Shown here in pieces: positions 17,865 through 27,935 of a stretch of DNA of 64,000 bases (position 1 is its first letter; the number at the start of each line of letters is the position of its first letter). Both the position numbers and the translations under genes were made by a program. The notes beneath the pieces were generated by a model. It saw only the letters and a program-made list of their open reading frames with translations. It searched no databases and was not told the origin of the DNA. Origin of the DNA: Pseudomonadota bacterium (GTDB lineage: Bacteria > Pseudomonadota > Gammaproteobacteria > Ga0077536); the NCBI GenBank assembly GCA_018668255.1, contig JABISZ010000024.1:30388-94387 (forward strand), written 5' to 3'.

Positions 17865-20472
17865 GATCCGCCAAGTATTTCTAGATTATTTCAAGGATGA
17901 GTCTCACCAGCTTATTGAAAGTAGCTCACTAGTTCCCACTAACGACTCCACCTTGCTTTTCACGAATGCAGGCATGGTTCAATTTAAAGATGTTTTTCTT
18001 GGGTTAGAGGATCTTGGATATAAGCGCGCAACGTCATCTCAACGATGTGTCCGAGCTGGAGGGAAGCACAATGATCTAGATAACGTCGGTTATACGGCGC
18101 GGCATCATACCTTTTTTGAAATGCTGGGAAATTTTAGCTTTGGAGACTATTTTAAGAGAGAGGCAATAGCTTTTTCCTGGGACATGCTTACGAACAAGTT
18201 TGGCTTGCCTCCGGAACGTTTGTGGATAACGGTTTATGAAGATGACCAAGAGGCATCTAATATCTGGCTAGAAGATATTGGGATAGATCCGGCTAGGTTC
18301 TCAAAATGTGGAGAGAAAGATAATTTTTGGACCATGGGAGAGACGGGACCATGTGGACCATGTTCTGAGATTTTTTATGACCATGGGAGTGAGATCCCTG
18401 GTGGGCCGCCCGGTAGTCCTGAAGAAGATGGCGATCGTTATGTCGAAATATGGAATCTTGTTTTCATGCAGTATGAGAGGTCTACGTCGGGAGATCTGAC
18501 ACCCATTCCGAGACCTTCTGTGGATACTGGTATGGGCTTAGAGCGCCTGGCAGCGGTACTTCAAGGGGTGCACAGTAACTACGACATTGATTTATTTAAG
18601 AATCTGATTTCAGCAGTAAGAGTTGAGTGTCCCCTTGATGAGCCAGATATTTCTTCTCTGAGAGTCATCGCGGATCATATTCGCTCAAGTGTTTTCCTTT
18701 GCTTAGATGGGATTAGTCCTACCAATGAAGGACGTGGCTATGTATTAAGGCGAATCATTCGTCGCGCTCTGAGGCATGGTCATAAAATAGGAATTACAGA
18801 GCCTTTTTTTCATAATTTAGTAAGTGCTCTTGCTGACGAAATGGGAGATGCGTACCCTGAGTTACGCCTGCGCTCTGGGGAGATTGGAGATACTTTAAAA
18901 GCTGAAGAATTGCGTTTTTCTGAAACCTTAGCACAAGGTATGAGTATTCTAGAAACAGCTATTTCTATGCTTAAAACCTCGATGATCCCTGGGGATGTTA
19001 TTTTTCGATTGTATGATACCTACGGATTCCCATATGACCTGACCGCAGATATTGCTCGTGAGAGAGACCTTGTGCTAGATTCTGAAGGTTTTGATGTTGC
19101 AATGTCACAGCAAAAACAAAGGGCGCGCGAAGGTAGTCAGTTTAGAGGTAATCCAATTGAAGCAAATATCCGGGTCAGAGATCTTGCTGAGATTGGTAGC
19201 CAGCAGCTATTTTATGGCTACGACCAACTATCAGCGAAAGCAAAGGTTGTTGGGTTATTCAAAGGCGATGAGCCAGTTTTAGAAGTTAAAGCTGAAGTGG
19301 ATGCGACGGTCGTACTCGATGGCACACCATTTTATGCCGAATCTGGAGGACAGGTTGGAGATACTGGTCAACTAGTTATTAGTGGAGTCGCTGCTTTCGA
19401 GGTTAAAGACACCCAGAAACGCGCTGGAAAGTTTTTGCACTCCGGAACAGTGTCCAAGGGGAAAATTTGTGTAGGTGACTCTTTAGAAGCCGTGGTCGAC
19501 GTTAAAAAGAGAAAATCTATTCGGAGTAATCATTCATCGACGCACTTGTTGCATGCGGCGTTACGCGAATTGCTCGGTGCCCATATTGAGCAGAAAGGCT
19601 CTTTGGTCGATGATATGCGATTGCGATTCGACTTTTCTCATCCCAAGCCATTATCTAAAGAAAAAATCGCTGAAATTGAGCATCTCGTTAACCAAAAAAT
19701 ACGTGAGAATTACGAAATTATTTCTGAGATAGTGCCATACGCAGAGGCGATCAAAAATGGTGCAATGGCGTTGTTTGGTGAAAAGTATGGGAATCAAGTT
19801 AGAGTGCTATCTATGGGGAACTTTTCTACAGAGCTGTGTGGCGGGACGCATGCTTTAAGGACGGGTGATATTGGTGGGCTAAAAATCGTGTCTGAGTCTG
19901 GGGTTGCCTCTGGGGTAAGACGAATTGAATGCATAACGGGTGAAGTTTTGACTTCATACCTAGTTGAGTCTGACTCTAGTCAGTTGAGAATTAGTGCTTT
20001 GGTGAAATCGAGTGTGCCAGAGATAGAAAATAAAGTTGCGCAGATTCTTGAGAGAAATCGTATTCTCGAAAAGGAAGCTCAAAGTTTAAGATCTAAATTA
20101 GCAGGACAATCGAGAGCTGATTTGGCGGATAATGCTATTTCCGTCAACGGAGTTTTTGTCGTAGCTCATTTAATTGACGGGGCAGATTTAGAGACCTTGA
20201 GAAGCGCTTGTGATGATCTTAAATCAAACCATGACAAGTGTGTGGTCATTTTAGCATCAGTAGAAAATAAGAAAATACACCTAATAGCGGGAGTCAGCAA
20301 CGCTTTTACCAAGGTTATAAAAGCTGGCGAACTTGTCAATTTTGTAGCGGCTCAAGTTGGAGGAAAAGGTGGCGGTCGTCCTGATATGGCTCAGGCTGGA
20401 GGCACTAACATTGATGCCTTACCTAGCGCTCTAGCATCCGTACAGAGTTGGGTTAAGAAAAAAACTTCATAA
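17851..20472 (+). CDS. alaS: Alanyl-tRNA synthetase
   Basis: Charges tRNA-Ala and edits mischarged Ser/Gly. Class II catalytic core at the N-terminus ([48 protein letters not shown]), editing domain with the zinc motif HSSTHLLHAAL and CGGTHALRTGDIG, and C-terminal oligomerisation/C-Ala domain with GGKGGGRPDMAQAGG. At 873 aa it is full length. GTG 17845 and ATG 17848 are in frame; ATG 17851 best fits the family start. Confidence 0.98.
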   Translation: MKTSEIRQVFLDYFKDESHQLIESSSLVPTNDSTLLFTNAGMVQFKDVFLGLEDLGYKRATSSQRCVRAGGKHNDLDNVGYTARHHTFFEMLGNFSFGDYFKREAIAFSWDMLTNKFGLPPERLWITVYEDDQEASNIWLEDIGIDPARFSKCGEKDNFWTMGETGPCGPCSEIFYDHGSEIPGGPPGSPEEDGDRYVEIWNLVFMQYERSTSGDLTPIPRPSVDTGMGLERLAAVLQGVHSNYDIDLFKNLISAVRVECPLDEPDISSLRVIADHIRSSVFLCLDGISPTNEGRGYVLRRIIRRALRHGHKIGITEPFFHNLVSALADEMGDAYPELRLRSGEIGDTLKAEELRFSETLAQGMSILETAISMLKTSMIPGDVIFRLYDTYGFPYDLTADIARERDLVLDSEGFDVAMSQQKQRAREGSQFRGNPIEANIRVRDLAEIGSQQLFYGYDQLSAKAKVVGLFKGDEPVLEVKAEVDATVVLDGTPFYAESGGQVGDTGQLVISGVAAFEVKDTQKRAGKFLHSGTVSKGKICVGDSLEAVVDVKKRKSIRSNHSSTHLLHAALRELLGAHIEQKGSLVDDMRLRFDFSHPKPLSKEKIAEIEHLVNQKIRENYEIISEIVPYAEAIKNGAMALFGEKYGNQVRVLSMGNFSTELCGGTHALRTGDIGGLKIVSESGVASGVRRIECITGEVLTSYLVESDSSQLRISALVKSSVPEIENKVAQILERNRILEKEAQSLRSKLAGQSRADLADNAISVNGVFVVAHLIDGADLETLRSACDDLKSNHDKCVVILASVENKKIHLIAGVSNAFTKVIKAGELVNFVAAQVGGKGGGRPDMAQAGGTNIDALPSALASVQSWVKKKTS

Positions 20473-20488
20473 ACCGTTATAGTGTCCG

Positions 20489-20501
20489 CCCCATCTTGGG
20501 G
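20489..20501 (+). other. Hairpin between alaS and lysC
   Basis: CCCCA-TCT-TGGGG is a perfect 5-bp GC-rich hairpin 17 bp after alaS. No T run follows, so it is not a standard terminator. It may stabilise the alaS mRNA end or act as a weak attenuator. The 73-bp gap is too short for a lysine riboswitch. Confidence 0.35.
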
Positions 20502-20545
20502 TGTTCGGTACATACTTTAACTAACTAAATGGCGAGTTGTAACTC

Positions 20546-21775
20546 ATGAGTCTCATAGTTCAGAAATTTGGTGGCACGTCGGTCGGCGATGCTGAAAGGA
20601 TTAAGAATGTTGCTAGTCGCATAGCCAGGTCTTGTGCTGACGGGAATAGTATTCTCGTAGTTCTATCTGCTATGAGCGGCGAGACAGACCGATTACTGTC
20701 TTTGGCAAAGTCTATCGTTTCCGATCCGCGCGGGAGAGAAACTGATGTGCTCCTCTCCACCGGAGAGCAAGTTTCCATAGCTTTACTGTCTATGGCGTTA
20801 GAAGAGCTTGGCGTACCAGCAGTTTCTTTTACTGGGTCCCAAGTAAAAATCTTGACGGACAATATATACAATAAAGCTAGAATTGAAGACATAGATTCTA
20901 CTCGTCTTCGCGCAACATTAGATGATGGAAAAGTTGCGGTAGTCGCCGGGTTCCAAGGTGTCGATGCAGAAGGGAACATTACTACTCTTGGGCGAGGAGG
21001 ATCTGACACTACAGCAGTGGCATTAGCTGCGGCATTAGAAGCAGATGAATGCCAGATCTATACTGATGTCGATGGCGTTTATACGACAGATCCTAGAATC
21101 GTACCAGAGGCGAGAAGACTAAGTCAGGTTACATACGAAGAAATGCTTGAGATGGCAAGCCTTGGAGCAAAAGTTCTGCAAATCAGAGCGGTTGAATTTG
21201 CAAGCAAATATAAAGTTAAGCTTCGCGTACTATCATCGTTTTGCGATGGCATAGGGACCTTAATAACTACGGAGGAAAATATCATGGAAGAAGCGTTGAT
21301 TTCTGGGGTAACTTTGAATCGGAATGAGGCTCAAGTAATGATGGTAGGTGTGCCAGATAGACCTGGTGTCGCAAGTAGTATCTTGGGACCGGTTGCGGAT
21401 GCAAACATTGAAGTTGATATGATCGTTCAAAATAGCGCTGCTGATGGAGCAACAGACTTTACATTCACAGTCAGTCGCGACGATTATGACCTTACGCTAA
21501 AGATCCTTAATGAAATCGCCGAAACTTTGAGTGCTCGTGAAGTCCGTGGAGATAGAAATATAGTAAAATTATCTATAGTTGGCGTTGGGATGCGCTCTCA
21601 TGCAGGCATAGCTAGCCGAATGTTTAAGGCTCTCTCAAAAGAAAACATAAATATATTGATGATCTCTACCTCCGAAATAAAAATTTCTATTGTAGTGGAC
21701 CAGAAGTATTCAGAGTTAGGTGTCAGAGTGTTGCATAGTGAGTTTGGTTTGAGTGAGGCATCTGGCGTCAAGTGA
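20546..21775 (+). CDS. lysC: Aspartate kinase
   Basis: First step of the aspartate family (Lys, Thr, Met). The N-terminal kinase domain begins VQKFGGTSVGDAERI and contains GRGGSDTTAVALAAAL and the substrate loop YTDVDGVYTTDPR; two C-terminal ACT domains (about 265-409) include VGVPDRPGVASSI and VGVGMRSHAGIASRMF, for allosteric control by lysine and threonine. It is 409 aa, a monofunctional single-gene type. In many gammaproteobacteria csrA follows; it is not present here. Confidence 0.97.
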   Translation: MSLIVQKFGGTSVGDAERIKNVASRIARSCADGNSILVVLSAMSGETDRLLSLAKSIVSDPRGRETDVLLSTGEQVSIALLSMALEELGVPAVSFTGSQVKILTDNIYNKARIEDIDSTRLRATLDDGKVAVVAGFQGVDAEGNITTLGRGGSDTTAVALAAALEADECQIYTDVDGVYTTDPRIVPEARRLSQVTYEEMLEMASLGAKVLQIRAVEFASKYKVKLRVLSSFCDGIGTLITTEENIMEEALISGVTLNRNEAQVMMVGVPDRPGVASSILGPVADANIEVDMIVQNSAADGATDFTFTVSRDDYDLTLKILNEIAETLSAREVRGDRNIVKLSIVGVGMRSHAGIASRMFKALSKENINILMISTSEIKISIVVDQKYSELGVRVLHSEFGLSEASGVK

Positions 21776-21822
21776 ATTTTCTCTTTTGTCTAAGTTCTTG
21801 TTTAAAGGCTAGTTACTAGACG

Positions 21823-22881
21823 ATGAAAATTATTTTTGTATGCTTTTTATTCTTATTTTTTTTGCCACTCTCGGGCTGTTCAAAGGATTTAGCTGGCAAT
21901 CAGAAAGATCCTTGGCACCATTGGGAGGGGAAGTTTAGAAATCCTCCAAACAGTATTTCAAGAGAGGTTTCGGTTTTTGATCGGTTGAAGTTTTTTTCGT
22001 CACTTTTACTTGCGCGCAGTGGTTCGCTGGAACTTGGGGCATTAGAGGCACATGTTTTAGGAAGTGAAGAGGCTTTATCGCAGCTTGCGGCATCTGCAGA
22101 GTCTAATTCAATCACTTGGATAGGGCACTCGACTTTTCTAGTGAGACTCAATGGGTTAACTATACTTACCGATCCTGTTTTTTCAGACCGTGCATCCCCG
22201 CTATCTTTTGCTGGGCCCAAGAGAAAAACCTCGCTAAACATTAATATAAAGGATTTGCCGCTAATTGATGTTGTTATAGTTTCACATGCTCATTATGACC
22301 ATTTAGACACTAAAACTTTAGAAGCTTTACCTGGGAAAGAAGGCATGACGGTTGTTGTCCCTTTAGGTCTTGGAAAGTTCTTCAGAGATCGAGGTTTCAT
22401 CGATGTGCGGGAAGTCGATTGGTATGACGAGGTCACAGTCGATGCACTTAAAGTCACCGCCTATCCAGCAGTTCATTGGTCAAACCGTACACCATTTGAT
22501 GTCAACGAAACGCTCTGGATGTCATATGGCTTCAGTAGCGGGGGGACTTCTATTTTCCACACTGGCGATACCGATATACATGAGACCGTGTTTTCAGAGA
22601 TTGGCGAACATATGTCTAAAAATCACAATGGGTGTGATATCGGTTTGATGAGTATTGGTGCATATTCCCCTGAGCCTTTTATGAAAGGAGCTCATATGAC
22701 CCCTGAGTCTGGCGCCAAGCTAGGTCGTCAAATAGGTTGTTCTCAGCTAATCCCTATGCATTGGGGAACTTTTAGATTGTCTTTAGAACCATTCTTTGAA
22801 CCACGTAATCGTTTTCAAAAGGCTGCGGGATTGCAAGCACGTGCCATGCGAATTGGAGAAACGCTTCTAATAGACAGGTGA
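21823..22881 (+). CDS. MBL-fold hydrolase lipoprotein (NAPE-PLD/UlaG-like)
   Basis: Predicted lipoprotein: signal peptide with lipobox LSGC, Cys19 lipidated. The mature protein is a metallo-beta-lactamase fold of the NAPE-PLD/RomA type, with GHSTFLVRLNGLTILTDPVF, the metal motif HAHYDHLD, HWSNRTP, HTGDTDIH and HMTPESG. At 352 aa it is full length for this group, which acts on phospholipids or phosphodiesters in known members. It is convergent with the next gene. Confidence 0.85.
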   Translation: MKIIFVCFLFLFFLPLSGCSKDLAGNQKDPWHHWEGKFRNPPNSISREVSVFDRLKFFSSLLLARSGSLELGALEAHVLGSEEALSQLAASAESNSITWIGHSTFLVRLNGLTILTDPVFSDRASPLSFAGPKRKTSLNINIKDLPLIDVVIVSHAHYDHLDTKTLEALPGKEGMTVVVPLGLGKFFRDRGFIDVREVDWYDEVTVDALKVTAYPAVHWSNRTPFDVNETLWMSYGFSSGGTSIFHTGDTDIHETVFSEIGEHMSKNHNGCDIGLMSIGAYSPEPFMKGAHMTPESGAKLGRQIGCSQLIPMHWGTFRLSLEPFFEPRNRFQKAAGLQARAMRIGETLLIDR

Positions 22882-22937
22882 GTCGTGGTGACTTGACCTG
22901 CCGTGTGTTTTGCTAAAGGTCTAGTATGTCTACATAG

Positions 22938-24608
22938 CTATTGCGCGGCGACGACTATTTCTATTAGGTTAGGAGTGTTCGAGCTGATTGCCTTTTCTAC
23001 AGTAGAGCAAATATCAGTTGCACATATCACTCTTTGAGACTCTAGACCCATCGACTTTGCGAGCGCTAGGAAATCAATTGGGGGATCGATCATGTCCATT
23101 GCAATGAATTTTTCAGTCAGAGCTGAAGCGTAATCCTCCTGGGAACGCATGAAATTTTTCAGAATATTATATTCACGATTATTGATAATAATGAAAGTTA
23201 CAGGAAGTTTCTCATAAGCGGCGGTCCAAAGTGCTTGTGGAGAATACATTGCAGCACCATCTCCTACTATTGATACTACCGGTTTACGGCCAATACCAAG
23301 AGAGAAGCCTATTGCCGCCGGCATACCCCACCCTAACGCACCTCCCCTGTTTAGAGAGTATTGTTTTGAATGATCGTTATCTAGGAACTTCCGGAGATCT
23401 ACGGCAGTAGCCAAGGCTTCGTCTATGATCGGAGTTTTTCCAATACCGGATGCCAGCTCTCTGGCAGCTACCATTGGGTGAATTGGTGACTGATTAGCCA
23501 GCTCATCAGCTTTTTTATGTAAGCTTTCTTTTCGGTTAAAAAATGATTTTCCTGCCGATCGCCTTTGGGCTTCATATTGTTTGAAATCAGTACTGAGCAA
23601 CTTAACTAGTAACTCATTTAGTTCTTTGACGGAGTACTCAATATCGCCTACTAAAGATAGCTTTGATGGGTAGCTTCTACCTAGATCTCTACCATCGGAT
23701 GAGAGCTGAAATAGTTCACAGCCAGAGGGTAAGGGGGATGTATCCGAATATAAAATTGTAATGAAGGATTTACCACCAAGCGCCAGTATGCAATCAAAAC
23801 CTTTCATTTCCTTAGCTATTCCATCTGCATTTGTTGGAAGATTTCCTTGCCAAAGGTAGTGGCTAGTAGGGTATGGAATATGGGCTGGCCATGATGAGCC
23901 AAATACAGGAGCGGCAAGAATTTCAGCTAGAGTAACTACTTCCTTATAGGCGTCGTTTTCTGAAATTTCGTCTCCCGCGACAATTGCTATTTTCCCTGGA
24001 GCGAATACAGATAATTCTGTTGCTAATTCCTTCAAAGAATGTGCTATTGGCCGCCTATCTACGTGTGAAATATTCTGCACTTGGACGCTAGATTCCGCTT
24101 CCATGACATTCATGGGTAACGATAGAAAAACTGCACCAGACGGCGTTGCTACTGAGTCTTGGAATGCTCTGTGTATCAAAACAGGAAGTTGCTCTGGGGA
24201 ACCGACTTCTGCGGCCCACTTGCATATCGGTTTTGCAATGGAGACCAAGTCACCTTGCAGCAAAGGGTCATATATTGAATGACGAGTGTCTTGTTGACCT
24301 GCTGTGACTATCAATGGTGTCCCAGTAGTGAGAGCGTTCAAGAGATTCCCCGCACCATTCCCAAACCCACCAGCGGTATGGAGGTTGATTACGCCTGGTT
24401 TACCTGATGCCTGGGCATATCCATCGGCCATAGCAACTACGCTGGCTTCTTGGAGTCCCCAAACATAATGAATATTGGGATGGTCTAGTAATGCATCGAT
24501 TAAGGGCAGTTCTGTGGTGCCAGGGTTCCCAAAAATATATTCTGCACCTTCGCTTTCAAGAATTTCAAGAAAAATTTCTGCGCCACTGCGTTTTGCTTGT
24601 GTACCCAT
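22938..24608 (-). CDS. Thiamine-diphosphate enzyme, benzoylformate-decarboxylase-like
   Basis: ThDP-dependent 2-keto acid decarboxylase/lyase of 556 aa. The N-terminal Pyr domain has NPGTTELPLIDAL, catalytic Glu54 (LQEAS) and His77 (INLHTAGGFGN), as in benzoylformate decarboxylase, though Ser26 of that enzyme is Thr31 here. The C-terminal PP domain has the ThDP-magnesium motif GDGAAMYSPQ...NN. Annotation as acetolactate synthase-like is also possible, but the His favours decarboxylation. ATG 24608 is preferred over TTG 24629. The gene is divergent from an Lrp-type regulator, which probably controls it. Confidence 0.85.
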   Translation of the reverse strand: MGTQAKRSGAEIFLEILESEGAEYIFGNPGTTELPLIDALLDHPNIHYVWGLQEASVVAMADGYAQASGKPGVINLHTAGGFGNGAGNLLNALTTGTPLIVTAGQQDTRHSIYDPLLQGDLVSIAKPICKWAAEVGSPEQLPVLIHRAFQDSVATPSGAVFLSLPMNVMEAESSVQVQNISHVDRRPIAHSLKELATELSVFAPGKIAIVAGDEISENDAYKEVVTLAEILAAPVFGSSWPAHIPYPTSHYLWQGNLPTNADGIAKEMKGFDCILALGGKSFITILYSDTSPLPSGCELFQLSSDGRDLGRSYPSKLSLVGDIEYSVKELNELLVKLLSTDFKQYEAQRRSAGKSFFNRKESLHKKADELANQSPIHPMVAARELASGIGKTPIIDEALATAVDLRKFLDNDHSKQYSLNRGGALGWGMPAAIGFSLGIGRKPVVSIVGDGAAMYSPQALWTAAYEKLPVTFIIINNREYNILKNFMRSQEDYASALTEKFIAMDMIDPPIDFLALAKSMGLESQRVICATDICSTVEKAISSNTPNLIEIVVAAQ

Positions 24609-24777
24609 ACTGATGTCTCTTTCTATCAATTTTATAAACAGTATAATACACTATTCAAATAGATATTTATTGACTCTTGCGCCTAATTTTTTTAATTTAA
24701 TAGTAAATTATCCTTTATATATTGTTTTTTGTAGCATATGTTCTATCATGGGACAAAAATTGTTACTGGATATACAT
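24609..24777. promoter_or_regulatory. Divergent AT-rich control region
   Basis: This 169-bp AT-rich spacer separates the ThDP enzyme and the Lrp-type regulator and must hold both promoters. A perfect palindrome GTAT-A-ATAC lies at 24641-24649, overlapping a TATAAT-like sequence on the + strand (24642-24647). It is a candidate operator for the adjacent Lrp-family protein, but I cannot define a full site. Confidence 0.4.
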
Positions 24778-25230
24778 ATGGATAAAATTGATCGCAAAAT
24801 TTTAAGCGCGCTGCACCATGATGCGCGGATAACTAACCTGGCCTTGGCTGAAAAGGTTTGCTTATCGACGAGTCCTTGCTCGGCAAGAGTCAGGCGCCTC
24901 GAAAAAGAAGGGGTTATTGAGAAGTATGTCACCATATATGATCGCCATAGTATCGGGGTACCCGATACTGCCATCATTGAGTTTATGTTTGAGAGTCAGG
25001 ACGAGGAGAGCTTCAAAACATTTGAAGATCACATCGCGACCATGCCTGAGGTAATCGAGGCGCACCTTACTACGGGAGAATATGATTGCTTTATGAAGGT
25101 CGCAGTGGCGGGAACAAAAGGATATGAAGAATTTCTGATCAATAAGCTGTGGAAGATTGAAGGTATAAAGAATACTCGATCGAGCCTTACCCTGAGATGC
25201 TTCAAACAGAGTTACTCTCCGGCCCCCTAA
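24778..25230 (+). CDS. Lrp/AsnC-family transcriptional regulator
   Basis: Feast/famine regulator of 150 aa. N-terminal helix-turn-helix (DKIDRKILSALHHDARI, then CLSTSPCSARVRRLEKEGVI) and a C-terminal RAM ligand-binding domain (ATMPEVIEAHLTTGEYDCFMKV). The open frame begins at 24475 inside the divergent gene, but ATG 24778 starts the usual MDxxDxxIL sequence. Its ligand is unknown; position suggests control of the divergent ThDP enzyme and perhaps the convergent MetE-like gene. Confidence 0.92.
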   Translation: MDKIDRKILSALHHDARITNLALAEKVCLSTSPCSARVRRLEKEGVIEKYVTIYDRHSIGVPDTAIIEFMFESQDEESFKTFEDHIATMPEVIEAHLTTGEYDCFMKVAVAGTKGYEEFLINKLWKIEGIKNTRSSLTLRCFKQSYSPAP

Positions 25231-25239
25231 GGCCTCTAG

Positions 25240-26409
25240 CTATATGAATGCAAATTGTTCGTCGGCAGTTGCGACGTACGCCTCTTCGACACCGAGCTCC
25301 TTTCGGACAATATTAGTGCCCATAACGAGTGACACACACTTGTAGAAAGCGATTCTTCTTGATAACCCTTCTCTTCCAAAGCCGCAGTCCGCCGTAATGA
25401 CCAGCCTATCTTCTGGGATATATTCTAATGCCCTCCTAATAGTGTCGGCAACCATTTCAGGGGTTTCTACTGTGGTTCTTGTGTGATCTACAACTCCAAT
25501 TCCAATTTTTTTATCATAATTATTCCAATCGATATTTTTGAATAACTTTGCATCTCGAGCTTGATTACTGGCGCATTCAATATCAAGAACATCACAATTC
25601 ATTTCCATAAAATAAGGCAAGGCGCGTTCATAACTGGGTCGTTCCCAGTAGAAGCTTTGTTGATTAGGGTTTCCCCAGCAAGTATGTGCCCAAATCTCAG
25701 TCTTGACATCTTTTGTTTGTCGATTAAACGCATTGGTATAAAATTCTAGGTCTTTATCAGTACATGGTGGTTCCATTTGGCAATTAAAGTGGTGCACTGG
25801 CTCTTCTATTTGAATAACCGGGCAACCAGCATCAGCTAAGGCGATATATTCTTCATTCATGACCGCAGCGATATCCATGACCATCGCTTGATCTGTTTTG
25901 TAGTGATCATTCCACAACATCATAGGTAAACATGTTGCGCAGATGTTTCCAAATTTAACCGGTTTCGGGCTCATTTTTTGGGCTGTTTTCCAAAGGTCAA
26001 CAAAATGCAATTCGCCGTGTGTGATGTCTTCGGTGACACTGGGCGGGTGCCAGCTTTCCTGCACTTCGTAAAGTATATGACCGGGTTTCATTCCGCCATA
26101 GTCAAGAAAATGGGATGAATTTGAGAACCCAGAGATACCGTTTAGGCGCTCTATAGTATAGAAAAACCAAGATCTACCACCCACTTCCAAGTCATTTCGA
26201 GAGTCCCCATCAACGAAGATATCTAGGCCAGCTTGTTCTTGCTCGCCAATGTAACACCTGACTGTATCGAGGTATTGTTCTCTATATTTTGAGTCGCTCA
26301 TGGCTACTTTGAAGGGTCTGCCGTTTAAATTTTCGGTAAACCAAGTGGGTTTTGGAAACGAGCCTATCATAGATGTAGGCAGGATCTTATCCTTTGTAGC
26401 AACAAACAT
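25240..26409 (-). CDS. MetE C-terminal-like cobalamin-independent methyltransferase
   Basis: A 389 aa protein of the UROD/MetE fold, equivalent to the catalytic C-terminal barrel of methionine synthase without the N-terminal half. Zinc-type ligands appear in HTCWGN and TADCGFG, with an intervening Glu in IQIEEPVHHF. Such short relatives transfer methyl groups from varied donors; the substrate is unknown. The frame extends to 26445, but ATG 26409 follows AGAGGGAAAGG, a strong ribosome site. A paralogue occurs at 59224-60378. It converges with the Lrp gene with 9 bp between stops. Confidence 0.85.
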   Translation of the reverse strand: MFVATKDKILPTSMIGSFPKPTWFTENLNGRPFKVAMSDSKYREQYLDTVRCYIGEQEQAGLDIFVDGDSRNDLEVGGRSWFFYTIERLNGISGFSNSSHFLDYGGMKPGHILYEVQESWHPPSVTEDITHGELHFVDLWKTAQKMSPKPVKFGNICATCLPMMLWNDHYKTDQAMVMDIAAVMNEEYIALADAGCPVIQIEEPVHHFNCQMEPPCTDKDLEFYTNAFNRQTKDVKTEIWAHTCWGNPNQQSFYWERPSYERALPYFMEMNCDVLDIECASNQARDAKLFKNIDWNNYDKKIGIGVVDHTRTTVETPEMVADTIRRALEYIPEDRLVITADCGFGREGLSRRIAFYKCVSLVMGTNIVRKELGVEEAYVATADEQFAFI

Positions 26410-26591
26410 AAGCCTTTCCCTCTTATTATTGTATCCTCTCACCATACGTAAAAATTTTTAAAACATAAAGAACCGTTGTTCTACGTTTGGATAAAAAAAG
26501 AGAGTAATAAAGTTATTTACTTTTATATTCCATTAGGAGAGATAATGCCTCATGGATGAGATGTTAATTATACATAACAAAGGAGAGGACA

Positions 26592-27794
26592 ATGGGGAGC
26601 CAAGACCACGTTGAACTAGAGGCCGCCAGTTTGGATGAGATCAGAGGATTAGGTTTTGATCCTGAGCGTCTGGCTGGCGTTAAGGAGAAAATACTTTCGG
26701 ACATAGGTGAAGAAAAATGTCATGGAGTGTCTATGATCGCCGCTCGCCAAGGCAAGGTAGTTCTGGCCATTACCGAAGGATATGCCGATCGAGAGAATGA
26801 TAAGACGCTAGCTACTGATTCGATTTTTGTAACAATGTCAGTTGCTAAGCAGTTTACGAATGTGCTTGCGCTGTCTCTTGTGGAGAAAGGTTTGTTGAAG
26901 TTGCATGCTCCTGTAGCGGAAGTTATCCCGGAATTCGCTACATTGGGGAAAGAGAAAGTTAATCTCTATCATTTACTAACGCATACTAGCGGTCTACTTT
27001 CAGCAGTTCCTGCTGTGGCACCTGATGTCTTAATGAATATTGAAAAGCTTACCTCATTTGCATGTGGACTTCCGCTCGAGTCTCAGCCAGGGGAGAGAGT
27101 GAACTATTCGATTTTATTGGGACATACTGTTATTGCTGCGATGTGCTTGAAAGTTGCTGGTAATGGACGCACCTATGCACAAATGTTGTCTGAGGAAATA
27201 TTCGATCCGTTAGGGATGGTTAGTACCAGTCTTGGTCCCAGGGCTGATTTAATGGATAGACTCTGCCCTGTAAAAGTGTCTTATAAGGATATTCCTGCCC
27301 TGTTACCTCCCGAGGCTGTCGAGGGAATAGGATCGCTCTTGACTATGCCAGGATGTGAGTTGCCGGGGGCGGGGTGTATCACTACAGTTCAGGACGTTCA
27401 CCGGTTTGCTGAAATGCTTAGGCGTGGTGGAGCGTTAGGCGATGCACGGATATTATCACCAGGAATGTTAGATTTTTGTACTAGAAATCATACTGGGGAA
27501 AAGAGGAACATTTTGTTTGATATGTGGAGAGGTACTAGGGACTGGCTATCTTATCCTGCGAACATTGGGGTCGGATTTTTCATGCGTGGCGAAGGAGATA
27601 TCCCTGGTTTATTCAGTGTGATGAATTCCCCTCGAACTTATGGTGGCTTTGGAGCTGGTTCAACTGGTTTTACGGTAGATCCTGAACGGGACATAACCTT
27701 AACTTTTTTGTCAACGGGCCTGATGGAGGACAGCTACCATTTCGAGAGAATTGGCGTCATCGCAACGCTTTTATTGGCGGCGCTCATAGAGTAA
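26592..27794 (+). CDS. Serine beta-lactamase-family hydrolase (class C-like esterase)
   Basis: Penicillin-binding-protein/beta-lactamase fold of 400 aa. The nucleophile motif SxxK is SVAK (about residue 82), the tyrosine motif is NYSILLGH, and the third motif region is GGFGAGSTGF. Such proteins act as esterases, transesterases or peptidases more often than as true beta-lactamases. No signal peptide is seen, so it is likely cytoplasmic. AAGGAGAGG precedes ATG 26592. Confidence 0.87.
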   Translation: MGSQDHVELEAASLDEIRGLGFDPERLAGVKEKILSDIGEEKCHGVSMIAARQGKVVLAITEGYADRENDKTLATDSIFVTMSVAKQFTNVLALSLVEKGLLKLHAPVAEVIPEFATLGKEKVNLYHLLTHTSGLLSAVPAVAPDVLMNIEKLTSFACGLPLESQPGERVNYSILLGHTVIAAMCLKVAGNGRTYAQMLSEEIFDPLGMVSTSLGPRADLMDRLCPVKVSYKDIPALLPPEAVEGIGSLLTMPGCELPGAGCITTVQDVHRFAEMLRRGGALGDARILSPGMLDFCTRNHTGEKRNILFDMWRGTRDWLSYPANIGVGFFMRGEGDIPGLFSVMNSPRTYGGFGAGSTGFTVDPERDITLTFLSTGLMEDSYHFERIGVIATLLLAALIE

Positions 27795-27907
27795 GCACCT
27801 CGCTACCAGTAAAGCTTTAGGCTCGATTATGAACTACTCATTCGAGTGGATACGACCTCGAACAATGTCCATTTTCATTAAAATCGACGAATAGTCGTTG
27901 GGAATGG

Positions 27908-27913
27908 TATAAT
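27908..27913 (+). promoter_or_regulatory. -10 element of the tRNA-Ser promoter
   Basis: A perfect TATAAT followed by TTCGGGC, a GC-rich discriminator typical of stringently controlled stable-RNA promoters. It lies 22 bp before the tRNA. A weak -35 (TCGACG, 27884-27889) is at 18-bp spacing. Confidence 0.6.
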
Positions 27914-27935
27914 TTCGGGCTTGCTAATTGCACTT

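Noticed and set aside
20473..20545. Lysine riboswitch or csrA before or after lysC
   Set aside because: Only a short hairpin fits in 73 bp, and no csrA-like frame is found between 21776 and 27935.
24475..24777. N-terminal extension of the Lrp gene back to 24475
   Set aside because: It would overlap the divergent ThDP gene; ATG 24778 gives a normal Lrp/AsnC N-terminus.
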